A stretch of DNA of 64,000 nt, from assembly GCF_903469665.1 (NCBI RefSeq), contig NZ_CAGKLC010000013.1, forward strand, positions 1 to 64,000, in the 5' to 3' direction. The position numbers were made by a program, and so were the translations under genes. Positions 16,532 to 25,131 of this stretch are shown in pieces; the stretch's first letter is position 1, and the number at the start of each line of letters is the position of its first letter. The notes beneath the pieces were generated by a model. The model made no database searches and was not told where the DNA came from. It saw only the letters and a program-made list of their open reading frames with translations. The DNA is from Flavobacterium sp. UGB4466. Its GTDB lineage: Bacteria; Bacteroidota; Bacteroidia; Flavobacteriales; Flavobacteriaceae.

Positions 16532-18232
16532 TTATGATTCACAGCTACTACAGCTCACCAAACTGGTTACCAATTCTTTCGATACACTTTGACTGCGTTG
16601 GTAATACAAACTCTTAATTCCAAGCTGCCAGGCTTCTATAAGCAGTCGGTTTACTTCTTTAATGGGTAAATCGGCTGGGATATTCAAATTGATGCTTTGT
16701 CCCTGATCGACAAATTTCTGACGTATTGCGGCCTGCTGTACAATCTCTAACTGACTGATTTCTTTAAAGGTTTTAAAAACATCTTTCTCTTCTTTTGTCA
16801 GCTGGGTCATGTGCTGTACGCTTCCGCCATTTAACATGATCTCTCTCCAAACCTCTTCATTGTCGAGTCCTTTTTCTTCCAGTAAAATTTTAAGGTATTT
16901 ATTTTTACGCATAAAATTTCCCTTGCTCAGACCGGCTTTGTAATAATTACTGCTAAAAGGCTCAATCCCGGGCGAAGTCTGTCCTAAAATAGCCGATGAA
17001 GAAGTGGTTGGCGCAATAGCCATAGTGGTTGTATTACGTCTTCCATAACCTTTAAGCAATTCCGGTTCGCCATAAATTCGAGCCAGATCCTGAGTAGCTT
17101 TATCGGCCTTATCACTGATATGTTGGAAAATTTCGGTAGTTTTCATCTTGGCTTCCATTCCTTCAAACGGAATCCTATTTTTTTGCAGATACGAATGCCA
17201 TCCCAGTACACCAAGTCCAAGTGCACGGTGTCTTTTGGCAAATCGATTGGCTGCGGAAAGGTAATAATTACCTTCTGTTTTTTCTATAAATTCCTGCAAT
17301 ACGGCATCCAGGAAAAAGATCGCTAATTTTACGGCTTCAGTATCTCTCCATTCTTCGTAAAGCTCGAGATTCATTGACGAAAGACAGCAAATAAACGATT
17401 CATCAAGACTGGAAGGCAGCATAATTTCGCTGCACAAATTGCTGGCATTAATACGCAGGTTTTTGTCTTTGTAAACTTGTGGTTTGTTTTTATTTACATT
17501 ATCACTGAAAAAGATATAAGGCAATCCCTTTTGCTGACGGCTTTCTAATACTTTCGCCCAAATTTGTCTTTTGTCGACATCACCATCAATCATTTCCTGC
17601 ATCCAGTAATCCGGCACGCAGATTCCGGTAAACAAATTCTGAATCGGGTTTCCAATACTTTTAATCTTCAAAAATTCCTCGATATCCGGATGATCAACAT
17701 CTAAATAAGCAGCAAATGCCCCACGGCGAACCCCTCCCTGAGAAATGGTATCCATTGTAGTATCAAAAAGTTTCATAAAACTTACCGCTCCACTACTCTT
17801 TCCATTATCTGTAACAGCACTTCCTCTCTCGCGCAGCTCTCCAAAATACCCCGATGTTCCTCCACCAATTTTGGTTTGCATAATCACCTCTCCCAATTTG
17901 TGGGTGATTCCTTCTATTTCATCGGGAACATGCACATTAAAGCACGAAATTGGCAAACCGCGTTCAGTTCCCATATTCGCCCAAACAGGCGAACTGATGC
18001 TCATCCAGCCACGTTCGATCATTTCTACAAAAGATTCCTTTAATTCGGGTTTGTATAATCGTCGGGCCGCAGCGGTACAAATTCTGTCAATTGCACCTTC
18101 TACAGTTTCTCCCTTCAAAAGATAACCACGATTTAAGATTTGCTCACTTTCAGAGTTTTTCCACCACATTTTATTCTCGGCTTCACTTAACGGAAGGCTG
18201 TTTGCTGAAGTTGTATCTATTGTATTCATCAT
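16532..18232 (-). CDS. nrdA: Class I ribonucleoside-diphosphate reductase alpha subunit
   Basis: A 566-residue catalytic subunit reducing ribonucleoside diphosphates to deoxyribonucleotides. Key residues are visible: PISCFN with the first redox Cys at 97; NLCSEI with the thiyl-radical Cys and Asn/Glu near 265-269; CCLSSMNL with the second redox Cys; LYYQRSQSVSKE with the radical-transfer Tyr pair; and the C-terminal relay CSSCES. It is about 200 residues shorter than E. coli NrdA because the N-terminal ATP-cone (overall activity site) is missing. It lies 14 bases after nrdB in the same operon. The Met-Met start could use either ATG. Confidence 0.95.
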   Translation of the reverse strand: MMNTIDTTSANSLPLSEAENKMWWKNSESEQILNRGYLLKGETVEGAIDRICTAAARRLYKPELKESFVEMIERGWMSISSPVWANMGTERGLPISCFNVHVPDEIEGITHKLGEVIMQTKIGGGTSGYFGELRERGSAVTDNGKSSGAVSFMKLFDTTMDTISQGGVRRGAFAAYLDVDHPDIEEFLKIKSIGNPIQNLFTGICVPDYWMQEMIDGDVDKRQIWAKVLESRQQKGLPYIFFSDNVNKNKPQVYKDKNLRINASNLCSEIMLPSSLDESFICCLSSMNLELYEEWRDTEAVKLAIFFLDAVLQEFIEKTEGNYYLSAANRFAKRHRALGLGVLGWHSYLQKNRIPFEGMEAKMKTTEIFQHISDKADKATQDLARIYGEPELLKGYGRRNTTTMAIAPTTSSSAILGQTSPGIEPFSSNYYKAGLSKGNFMRKNKYLKILLEEKGLDNEEVWREIMLNGGSVQHMTQLTKEEKDVFKTFKEISQLEIVQQAAIRQKFVDQGQSINLNIPADLPIKEVNRLLIEAWQLGIKSLYYQRSQSVSKELVTSLVSCSSCES

Positions 18233-18246
18233 TGTAATTTTGCTTT

Positions 18247-19221
18247 TTAGAACAGGTCGTTTGCGGTAATGCTTTTGTCGTGTTTGGTATATTCTACTGG
18301 TCTTTTGGCAAAGAAATCGTCAAGGCTGTTGGCAAAAACTTCTTCTTCAAACCAGGCCATCGCTTTATAATCATCTGCCGGAACATTAAAAATAGTCGGG
18401 ATATTGATCTGAACCAGACTTTCGTCGATTCTGAATTTCATGAAATTAACCAAATCAGTCTTCTTGATTGTTTCAATTTCACCTTCTTCAAAAATCCAGT
18501 CTAATATATCGGCTTCTACTTCTATTGAATTTTTCACGGCCTCACGAATAAGCGTTAACGTTTCTTCATCGAAATAATCCGGAAACTCTTCACGAATTTT
18601 GTTTACGATATAGATACCGCCATTAGCATGAATCTGCTCGTCGATAGAAGTCCACGCAATAATGTTACTCACATTCTTCATATAGCCTTTGAATCGCGTA
18701 AAAGACAATAAAATCGCAAACTGACTGAAAAGCGACACATTTTCGATCAGAATACTGAACAAAATCAGTGAAATCACATACTTTTTATTGTCCTGAGATT
18801 TGGTATCCTTAAGCACATCCGAAAGATAATCGACACGTTTGCGGATAACCGGTATCTCCATCAGTTTTTCAAATTCATCATTGTACCCTAAAACTTCCAG
18901 CAAACGTGAATAAGCCTCAGAATGTCTGAATTCACATTCGGCAAAAGTACTCCCCAAGCCGTTGAATTCCGGCTTTGGAAAATGCTCGTAAATATTTCCC
19001 CAAAAACTTTTCACGGCTACTTCTATCTGTGCAATCGCCAATAGACTATTCTTAATGGCGGTTTTCTCCGCAGCATTTAAATGAGAATGAAAATCCTGTG
19101 TATCGGCTGTAAAATCAACCTCTGTATGAACCCAATACGCTTTATTTATGGCTTCTGTAAATTGCAAAACCTCCGGGTACTCGAAAGGTTTATAATTGAT
19201 TCTTTTATCAAATATAGACAT
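18247..19221 (-). CDS. nrdB: Class Id ribonucleotide reductase beta subunit (dimanganese type)
   Basis: A 324-residue radical-generating subunit. Metal ligands read from the sequence are Glu67, Glu97, His100 (ECEFRH), Glu160, Glu195 and His198 (DEQIH). Tyr104 sits where E. coli R2 has Tyr122. Glu67 replaces the Asp84 of class Ia. These positions match those I recall for the Flavobacterium johnsoniae class Id protein, which uses an oxidised dimanganese cluster activated by superoxide rather than a tyrosyl radical. There is no ATP-cone on this subunit either. The gene heads the nrdBA operon. A 600-base upstream region carries a -7 element and four TTATCAACAG repeats. Confidence 0.93.
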   Translation of the reverse strand: MSIFDKRINYKPFEYPEVLQFTEAINKAYWVHTEVDFTADTQDFHSHLNAAEKTAIKNSLLAIAQIEVAVKSFWGNIYEHFPKPEFNGLGSTFAECEFRHSEAYSRLLEVLGYNDEFEKLMEIPVIRKRVDYLSDVLKDTKSQDNKKYVISLILFSILIENVSLFSQFAILLSFTRFKGYMKNVSNIIAWTSIDEQIHANGGIYIVNKIREEFPDYFDEETLTLIREAVKNSIEVEADILDWIFEEGEIETIKKTDLVNFMKFRIDESLVQINIPTIFNVPADDYKAMAWFEEEVFANSLDDFFAKRPVEYTKHDKSITANDLF

Positions 19222-19302
19222 ATATATAAGTATTAAATGGTGACTGAACCTGGATAAAAATGCTTCGTTCTTGGGGAGGTATAAACGACATTTCTATAGG
19301 TA

Positions 19303-19310
19303 CAAATTTA
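19303..19310 (-). promoter_or_regulatory. Candidate nrdB promoter -7 element
   Basis: Minus-strand TAAATTTG matches TAnnTTTG, about 80 bases upstream of the nrdB start. No good -33 element is visible. Confidence 0.45.
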
Positions 19311-19359
19311 ACCCCGCGATCTTCTTTCACCCCTTTTTTGATGTTAAAAAACAACGCAA

Positions 19360-19528
19360 TTATCAACAGTTTGACTCCCTGAAATCTTCCCTCTTTTTTG
19401 CGTTTTATCAACAGGAGGAAAATAAACCGTAAGAGACAATACATCAGTTATTTATACTAAATCTAAATAGAGTTATCAACAGCATAGGGGCTAAAAAAAG
19501 GCTTCGCCCTAAAAACAGTTATCAACAG
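19360..19528. promoter_or_regulatory. Four direct TTATCAACAG repeats upstream of nrdB
   Basis: Identical 10-mers at 19360, 19405, 19473 and 19519, all in the same orientation, spaced 45, 68 and 46 bases. Each differs from the DnaA box TTATCCACA at one position. They lie upstream of the candidate nrdB promoter. The rest of 19222-19796 holds no recognisable gene. Confidence 0.6.
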
Positions 19529-19772
19529 CCATTCTTAAAAAAATAGCTTTTATACTACAAAAAGTCTCGTTTTGCACAACAAGAAAAACGCTGACTACTC
19601 TCATTTTTGAAATTATTACACTCGATCAGCCAAATAAAAAAGCACACTTTAAAACACACTTAAGTCACTAATAACAAACCTATTAACTATTTGAAATTTA
19701 TACCCTATAGTGCCAAATATTTCTTTATAATTTATGAAAAAGGCAATTTTTTATCACAAATATTGAGCAAAA

Positions 19773-19804
19773 TTGATTCATCTGTAAAAGTTGGTGTAAT
19801 TTTG
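19773..19804 (+). promoter_or_regulatory. Promoter of the GNAT gene
   Basis: TTG at 19773-19775 and TAATTTTG at 19797-19804, separated by 21 bases. This fits the Bacteroidota TTG-N19-23-TAnnTTTG arrangement. The start codon follows 19 bases later. Confidence 0.65.
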
Positions 19805-19823
19805 TACACTAAACGCATTTATC

Positions 19824-20378
19824 ATGATTATCAGAAAAGCAACAATTGAAGATTCAGAAAATATTACAGCACTTTTGCTGCTGGCAATGGAAGACATTAT
19901 CTATAAATTTACAGGTGAAAAGGATCCTAAAACGGCCTACTATTTCCTGCTTCATTTTGTTGAAAGCGAGAATAATCAATACTCCTATCAAAATTGTTAT
20001 GTAGCGGAGGAAGACGACCAAATTATTGGTGCTGTTGCTGTTTATGACGGAGGACAATTGCATTCGTTGAGAAAACCAATTGTTGATTATGTTCGTCTGA
20101 ATTTCAATGCTGATTTTAATCCTGAAGACGAAACGCAAAGTGGTGAATTTTATATTGATTCGGTTGGTGTGAGTCCAAATCATCAGGGAAAAGGGATCGG
20201 CTCTAAACTGCTGCAATTTTTAATTGACGAGTATGTAACTCAAAATCAAAGAACTCTCGGACTATTGGTGGAAGACGCTAACCCGAACGCCAAAAAACTG
20301 TACTTAAAATTAGGTTTTAAAGTGAAGGGTACCAGAACTTTGGTAGGAAAAAATATGGAACATCTGCAGATTTCATAG
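19824..20378 (+). CDS. GNAT family N-acetyltransferase
   Basis: A 184-residue cytosolic acetyltransferase. It begins with MIIRKATIEDSENITAL, typical of GNAT strand 1 and helix 1. The acetyl-CoA pyrophosphate loop is VSPNHQGKGIGSKLL (about residues 112-126), and the C-terminal motif B is ANPNAKKLYLKLGFKVKGT. The acceptor cannot be read from the sequence. The gene stands alone between nrdB (divergent) and a repeat-rich spacer, with its own promoter. Confidence 0.9.
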   Translation: MIIRKATIEDSENITALLLLAMEDIIYKFTGEKDPKTAYYFLLHFVESENNQYSYQNCYVAEEDDQIIGAVAVYDGGQLHSLRKPIVDYVRLNFNADFNPEDETQSGEFYIDSVGVSPNHQGKGIGSKLLQFLIDEYVTQNQRTLGLLVEDANPNAKKLYLKLGFKVKGTRTLVGKNMEHLQIS

Positions 20379-20385
20379 TTTTTTA

Positions 20386-20671
20386 GTTTCAGGTTTCAGG
20401 TTTGAAATAGGTGTAAGACTTACAAAATTTAACCGCAAAGTCCGCAAGTTTTTTTACTAAACAGGATTTTGTAAAAAAAAGGTTCGCAAAGCTAAACTTA
20501 AACTTTGCGAACCTTGCGAAAATCTTTGCGGTTAAATCATATCACAATTCTATTCTCATTCCAAACCTGAAACCCGAAAACAGAAACCTAAAACCTGAAA
20601 CCTGAAACTTGAAACCTGAAACTTGAAACATAAAACCTGAAACTTGAAACCTGAAACCTGAAACCTGAAAC
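20386..20671. repeat. Compound intergenic repeat: heptamer arms around nested hairpins
   Basis: From outside in: heptamers GTTTCAG (20386-20407) on the left and inverted CTGAAAC heptamers (20562-20671, over ten copies) on the right. Inside are 14-bp arms ATTTAACCGCAAAG (20427-20440) and CTTTGCGGTTAAAT (20524-20537). Inside those are 11-bp arms GGTTCGCAAAG (20481-20491) and CTTTGCGAACC (20503-20513). All arms are perfect or nearly so. Confidence 0.85.
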
Positions 20672-20837
20672 TTTTCTACTCTTAACAAGATTTTTACTAA
20701 ACGTACCCTTCGAAATACTGTTAACTTTTGCTAACTACAACAGTATCAAATAAAAAGTTTTATATTTGCACCCTAAAAAAATAAAACTTATTGCTCTTTA
20801 AGGCCTGTAATACTGCCTTATACTTTAATCCACATCG

Positions 20838-22400
20838 TTGAAATTTACTTTTAAAAATACCTTTTCCCGCAGGAACTTCTTTATTTTAGGAATTATCTTT
20901 ATTGTCCTCACACTGCTTTCGATTTATATTCTGAGCAGTTTTATAACGGAGATCACCGAAAAATCAAATACTGCCACTGAAGAACGAGGCTTTCTGAAAA
21001 AACAGGAAGTGCTTGTACAGGAATTGTCGCATTTTTTAGAAATTCAAAAGGAGTTAAAACGTATTGTTGAAATGAGCAATACCCGGAATCTGTCGGATAA
21101 TCTAAAGGTACTCAGTACAATTCACTCCAATGACAGTCTTATTAAAAACAATTGGTTTCAGATTAATAAGGAGCATATCACTTTTGTAACTGCTAAAAAT
21201 AGTCCAAATCTGGAAGCTTCCATCAAAGATTTTGCTGTTAAAAACGGGAATCTCAGTGCATACAATTGCATTGTTGAGAATAAGCAGGATTTTTTCTGGC
21301 GCATTTATTACAAGTACATCGCGACAAATGGTACAGTCATTCGATACGGGTATGACATTGATTTGAAGGCACTTCAAACCTATTTTTCTACCATTGACCA
21401 AAAAGCACTCAATTATGCTTTTGTGTTTGATAAAAAAGGAACAATCCTCTACCATCCTGAAGTAAAATTGCTGAAGAAGAATGTTTTCAAAATTACAGAC
21501 CTTCGTGCCAATGATACTACTTTTACCAATAAAAACAGTTTCAGCCGACAAATTGCGCTTTCGGAATATTTAGGTCTAGACATTGTACGCTATACCAAAC
21601 GACTCAATGTAAAAGGAACGGATTGGTACATCTGTGTAAACTTTGCGGAGAAAATATCCAATGAAGATGTCAATACTGTAAAAAAGTATGCTTCCTTAAT
21701 TTACATCGTTACAACAGCTATCCTAATCGTATTCTTCTATTTATTTACTCTTTTCACTCGTAAAAATTTTCAGGAAAAAGAAGTACTGGCACAGGAAAAA
21801 AACAATCTTTTGATAGAAAACGAAAAAATTAATAAAGAGAAAGCCCTCATTCAGCTGCAGCAACTGAAAGAACAAATCAATCCGCACTTTCTGTTCAACT
21901 CGCTGAATTCGTTATACATGCTTATTGAAAGTAACACGGCTGTTGCGCGAAAATTTACCCTGAATCTGTCCAAAATCTACAGATATCTGATTACGCCCCC
22001 GGTTAACAATATTGTTACGGTACAGGAAGAACTGCTTTTTATCGAAAAGTATATATTTCTGCAACAAACCCGTTTTACGAAAGAATTTGTCTTTTCGATT
22101 CAGATCGAAGACGAAAATAATCTGGCTAAAAAAGTGCCGTATCTGGCTTTTCAGATCGCGGTAGAAAACGCCATAAAACACAATATCGCTTCTGAAGAAA
22201 CCCCTTTAAAAATAACAATTGACATTAAAGAAAACGTTGTAATTATTACCAATAATTTAAACGAAAAGCAAAACTTTGGCAAAGAATCCAAGTTTGGTCA
22301 CAAATACTTAGAAATTATTTACAAATATTATGCTAAGGACGATTTCAAAGTCTTCAAAAAAGACGGCGATTTTACTTGCATTTTGCCTTTAATTGGATAA
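20838..22400 (+). CDS. LytS-type sensor histidine kinase, orphan
   Basis: A 520-residue membrane kinase. TM1 is at about 13-36, followed by an extracytoplasmic sensor (about 40-285) resembling a dCache domain. TM2 (YIVTTAILIVFFYLFTLF) is near 288-306, then a coiled linker and a His_kinase domain with QINPHFLFNSLNSLYML near 348 and the ATP-binding VENAIKHN. The ligand is unknown. The frame begins with TTG at 20838 and has no ATG before TM1, so a TTG start is likely. No response regulator is adjacent; the orphan LytTR regulator at 35972 is a possible partner. TATATTTG at 20761 may be its -7 element. Confidence 0.87.
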   Translation: MKFTFKNTFSRRNFFILGIIFIVLTLLSIYILSSFITEITEKSNTATEERGFLKKQEVLVQELSHFLEIQKELKRIVEMSNTRNLSDNLKVLSTIHSNDSLIKNNWFQINKEHITFVTAKNSPNLEASIKDFAVKNGNLSAYNCIVENKQDFFWRIYYKYIATNGTVIRYGYDIDLKALQTYFSTIDQKALNYAFVFDKKGTILYHPEVKLLKKNVFKITDLRANDTTFTNKNSFSRQIALSEYLGLDIVRYTKRLNVKGTDWYICVNFAEKISNEDVNTVKKYASLIYIVTTAILIVFFYLFTLFTRKNFQEKEVLAQEKNNLLIENEKINKEKALIQLQQLKEQINPHFLFNSLNSLYMLIESNTAVARKFTLNLSKIYRYLITPPVNNIVTVQEELLFIEKYIFLQQTRFTKEFVFSIQIEDENNLAKKVPYLAFQIAVENAIKHNIASEETPLKITIDIKENVVIITNNLNEKQNFGKESKFGHKYLEIIYKYYAKDDFKVFKKDGDFTCILPLIG

Positions 22401-22505
22401 AAGAAAACATTCACTCCCGAAAAAAAGCCACTCACTCCATTTTGTTTTTTTTAACGTTACCCCTGCAATATTTTTAGCCAAAAATTAACCTAAACTTAAC
22501 TTTCA

Positions 22506-25106
22506 ATGAGAGAAAAGGCATTGTTGATAAACCTAAAAAATATCGTTTTATTGGTATTGGTACTGAGCACCAGTACTATGGTTTCTCAAAAAAAGAATAA
22601 AAAGAATAAAGAAGACAAAACTGTACAAGTTAAAGATTCATTAAAAGATTCAAAAGGAAAAAAGTATGATGATCTTGTTAAAAAGGGAACTTTCAAGAAA
22701 GGACTTTTTAACACCATTCAGGTCAAAACAGATTTATACCTGGAAATTAATGATTCTCTTTTTCAAAGAGAGTTTTTAGTAGTCAACAAAATATCGAGTG
22801 TTCCTTTGCCTGTTAATGATGCCGGATTGAATAAAGGAATGAACTACGAGAATAAAATTATAACGTTTCACAAAGATTTAGTGGCCAAGAAAGTTTGGGT
22901 AAAATCTTCTGTTCCAAAGGTTTCATCACCTGTTGGGGATGCTATTACGGCTTCGGTAAACAGTAATTTCTCAGAATCTATTATTGAAGTTTTTGATATT
23001 GAAACCAAGAATAACGATTCGACTTCGGTTGTCATTAAAGCCAATAAGGTTTTTGACGGTAAGCAAAAGAGTTTCAATGATGTATTGAGCAACATTGGCT
23101 TTGGCGGATCTGTAAAATCGGAACTATCGTATATAGAAAATGTAAAAACGTTTCCTAAAAATATTGTTGTAAAATCACAACTTACTACATCTGTAAGCGA
23201 AGGCGGTCCTGCCCTTTCGGTTACTCTTGGAGTGACGTCCAACATTATTTTACTGGATAAAACACCTATGCAGCCGCGTTTTGCAGACAAGCGTGTCGGG
23301 TATTTCTCTGAAAAACACTGGTATTTCAGCGACAGTCAGCATGCTATGCAGGAGAAAGAATTAATCACACGCTGGAGACTGGAGCCTAAAAAAGAAGATA
23401 TCGAAAAATACCGCAAAGGCGAATTGGTAGAACCTAAAAAGCCAATTGTGTATTACATCGATCCATCGACACCAAAACAATGGCGTTCTTATATTATTGA
23501 AGGGGTTCGCGACTGGCAGGTTGCTTTTGAAAGAGCCGGATTTAAAAATGCTGTAATCGCCAAGGAGCCTACTGAGGAAGATACTGATTTTGATGTCGAC
23601 GACGTACGTTATTCTGTAATTACATATGTAGCTTCTCAAAAATCTAATGCTATGGGACCTGCAGTAGTAGACCCAAGAAGCGGGGAGATTATAGAATCGG
23701 ATATTATCTGGTGGCACAATGTAATGACTTCACTGCAAAGCTGGATGCGCATTCAGACAGGTGCCATTGATCCGAAAGCCAGAGGAAATAAGTTTAGTGA
23801 CGAACACATGGGAGAAGCGATCCGTTTTGTATCGTCTCATGAAGTGGGACATACTTTTGGTTTAAAACACAATATGGGTGCTTCATTCGCTTATCCGGTG
23901 GAATCGTTAAGATCTAAAGATTTTACAGCAAAAATGGGTGGAACAGCTCCATCAATCATGGATTATGCCCGTTACAACTATATTGCTCAGCCCGAAGATC
24001 ATGTTGAAGCGATTACGCCAAAAATTGGTGAATACGATAAGTATGCTATCGAATGGGGTTACAAATGGTATGCAGACCAGAACGAAGAACACACTGCGCT
24101 TAACGATCTGATTGCAAAACACCAGAACGATCCGGTTTATTTTTACGGAGAGCAGCAGGACGGTGACAGTACAATTGACCCGCGTTCGCAATCTGAGGAT
24201 TTAGGTGATGATGCGATGAAAGCCAGCGAATACGGGCTTAAAAACCTTAAAAAAGTGGTGGGTAAAATCCTTGAGTGGACGTATGATAAAGATGAATCTT
24301 ACTATCAAACGGGTAAACTTTATATTGGAGCTATTGGTCAGTGGAATCTTTACAACTATCATGTGCTAACAAATGTGGGAGGAATTTATCTGAATACCAC
24401 GGTTCACGGTGACAATAAAGCAAGTTATGTTCCGGTTCCGGCTGCCATTCAAAAAAGAGCTGTTTCGTATTTATTGAAAAATAGTATTGCGCTTCCGGAA
24501 TGGTTGTTCTTTAACCCAATTCTGGACAAAACAAATCCATTGAAAGATTCTCCTCTTGGACCATATGAGTACACTCCTTACACCCTGGCAAGAGAATTAC
24601 AATATGGAATTTTATACAACCTGTTAAGTGATGATCGTTTGTTGAGAATTACAGAAAATGAGCTGTTCCAACGTAATGAAACCAAAGAAAATGTTTATAC
24701 CGTAACACAATTATTTAAAACTGTTCACCAAAACATTTTCGCTCCTACGATTCAAAACAAATCGCTTACGATTATGGAACGTATGACACAGAAAAACTAT
24801 GTAGATGTATTGATTGTTTCGACCAATAAACTTTTTGAAAAAACAGATAGCAAGAAAATTATTCAATTAGAAGAGACTTTAAAAATGCCTCATTTATGTG
24901 ATTATCTGCAAGAATCAAAAATGGCGCGCAACATCAATCAGTCTTCATTAAAGAGAGTTTCCGAAGTGACTTCTGACAAAAAAGGAGAATTGAATCAGAT
25001 TCTGAAACTTTTAAAGACGAAAAGAAACATTGGAAATCAAGAGACAAAGAATCACTATTTCGATCTGATCCAGCGTATTGAAAAAGCACTAAACAACACA
25101 CTTTAA
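22506..25106 (+). CDS. Zinc metalloprotease of the DUF5117/DUF4953 type
   Basis: An 866-residue exported protein with a signal peptide (about 10-28) and a Lys-rich segment (about 29-62). The metzincin-type site HEVGHTFGLKH is at about 445-455, followed by a Met (SIMDYARYNY) further on. The overall arrangement is that of the Bacteroidota zinc-dependent metalloproteases with DUF5117 and DUF4953 domains. It probably cleaves extracellular or periplasmic peptides. The SusC and SusD genes follow after 25 and 11 bases, suggesting a peptide capture-and-import operon. It lies 105 bases after the sensor kinase gene, which might control it. Confidence 0.9.
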   Translation: MREKALLINLKNIVLLVLVLSTSTMVSQKKNKKNKEDKTVQVKDSLKDSKGKKYDDLVKKGTFKKGLFNTIQVKTDLYLEINDSLFQREFLVVNKISSVPLPVNDAGLNKGMNYENKIITFHKDLVAKKVWVKSSVPKVSSPVGDAITASVNSNFSESIIEVFDIETKNNDSTSVVIKANKVFDGKQKSFNDVLSNIGFGGSVKSELSYIENVKTFPKNIVVKSQLTTSVSEGGPALSVTLGVTSNIILLDKTPMQPRFADKRVGYFSEKHWYFSDSQHAMQEKELITRWRLEPKKEDIEKYRKGELVEPKKPIVYYIDPSTPKQWRSYIIEGVRDWQVAFERAGFKNAVIAKEPTEEDTDFDVDDVRYSVITYVASQKSNAMGPAVVDPRSGEIIESDIIWWHNVMTSLQSWMRIQTGAIDPKARGNKFSDEHMGEAIRFVSSHEVGHTFGLKHNMGASFAYPVESLRSKDFTAKMGGTAPSIMDYARYNYIAQPEDHVEAITPKIGEYDKYAIEWGYKWYADQNEEHTALNDLIAKHQNDPVYFYGEQQDGDSTIDPRSQSEDLGDDAMKASEYGLKNLKKVVGKILEWTYDKDESYYQTGKLYIGAIGQWNLYNYHVLTNVGGIYLNTTVHGDNKASYVPVPAAIQKRAVSYLLKNSIALPEWLFFNPILDKTNPLKDSPLGPYEYTPYTLARELQYGILYNLLSDDRLLRITENELFQRNETKENVYTVTQLFKTVHQNIFAPTIQNKSLTIMERMTQKNYVDVLIVSTNKLFEKTDSKKIIQLEETLKMPHLCDYLQESKMARNINQSSLKRVSEVTSDKKGELNQILKLLKTKRNIGNQETKNHYFDLIQRIEKALNNTL

Positions 25107-25131
25107 ATTAACATAATCCAAAAACAACCCA

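Noticed and set aside
19360..19528. Replication origin from clustered DnaA-like boxes
   Set aside because: All four copies are the same one-mismatch variant, there is no dnaA/dnaN neighbourhood, and the position in front of nrdB argues for a regulatory role.
20427..20537. Structured small RNA gene
   Set aside because: The nested hairpins look like an interspersed repeat; no promoter-terminator pair delimits a transcript.
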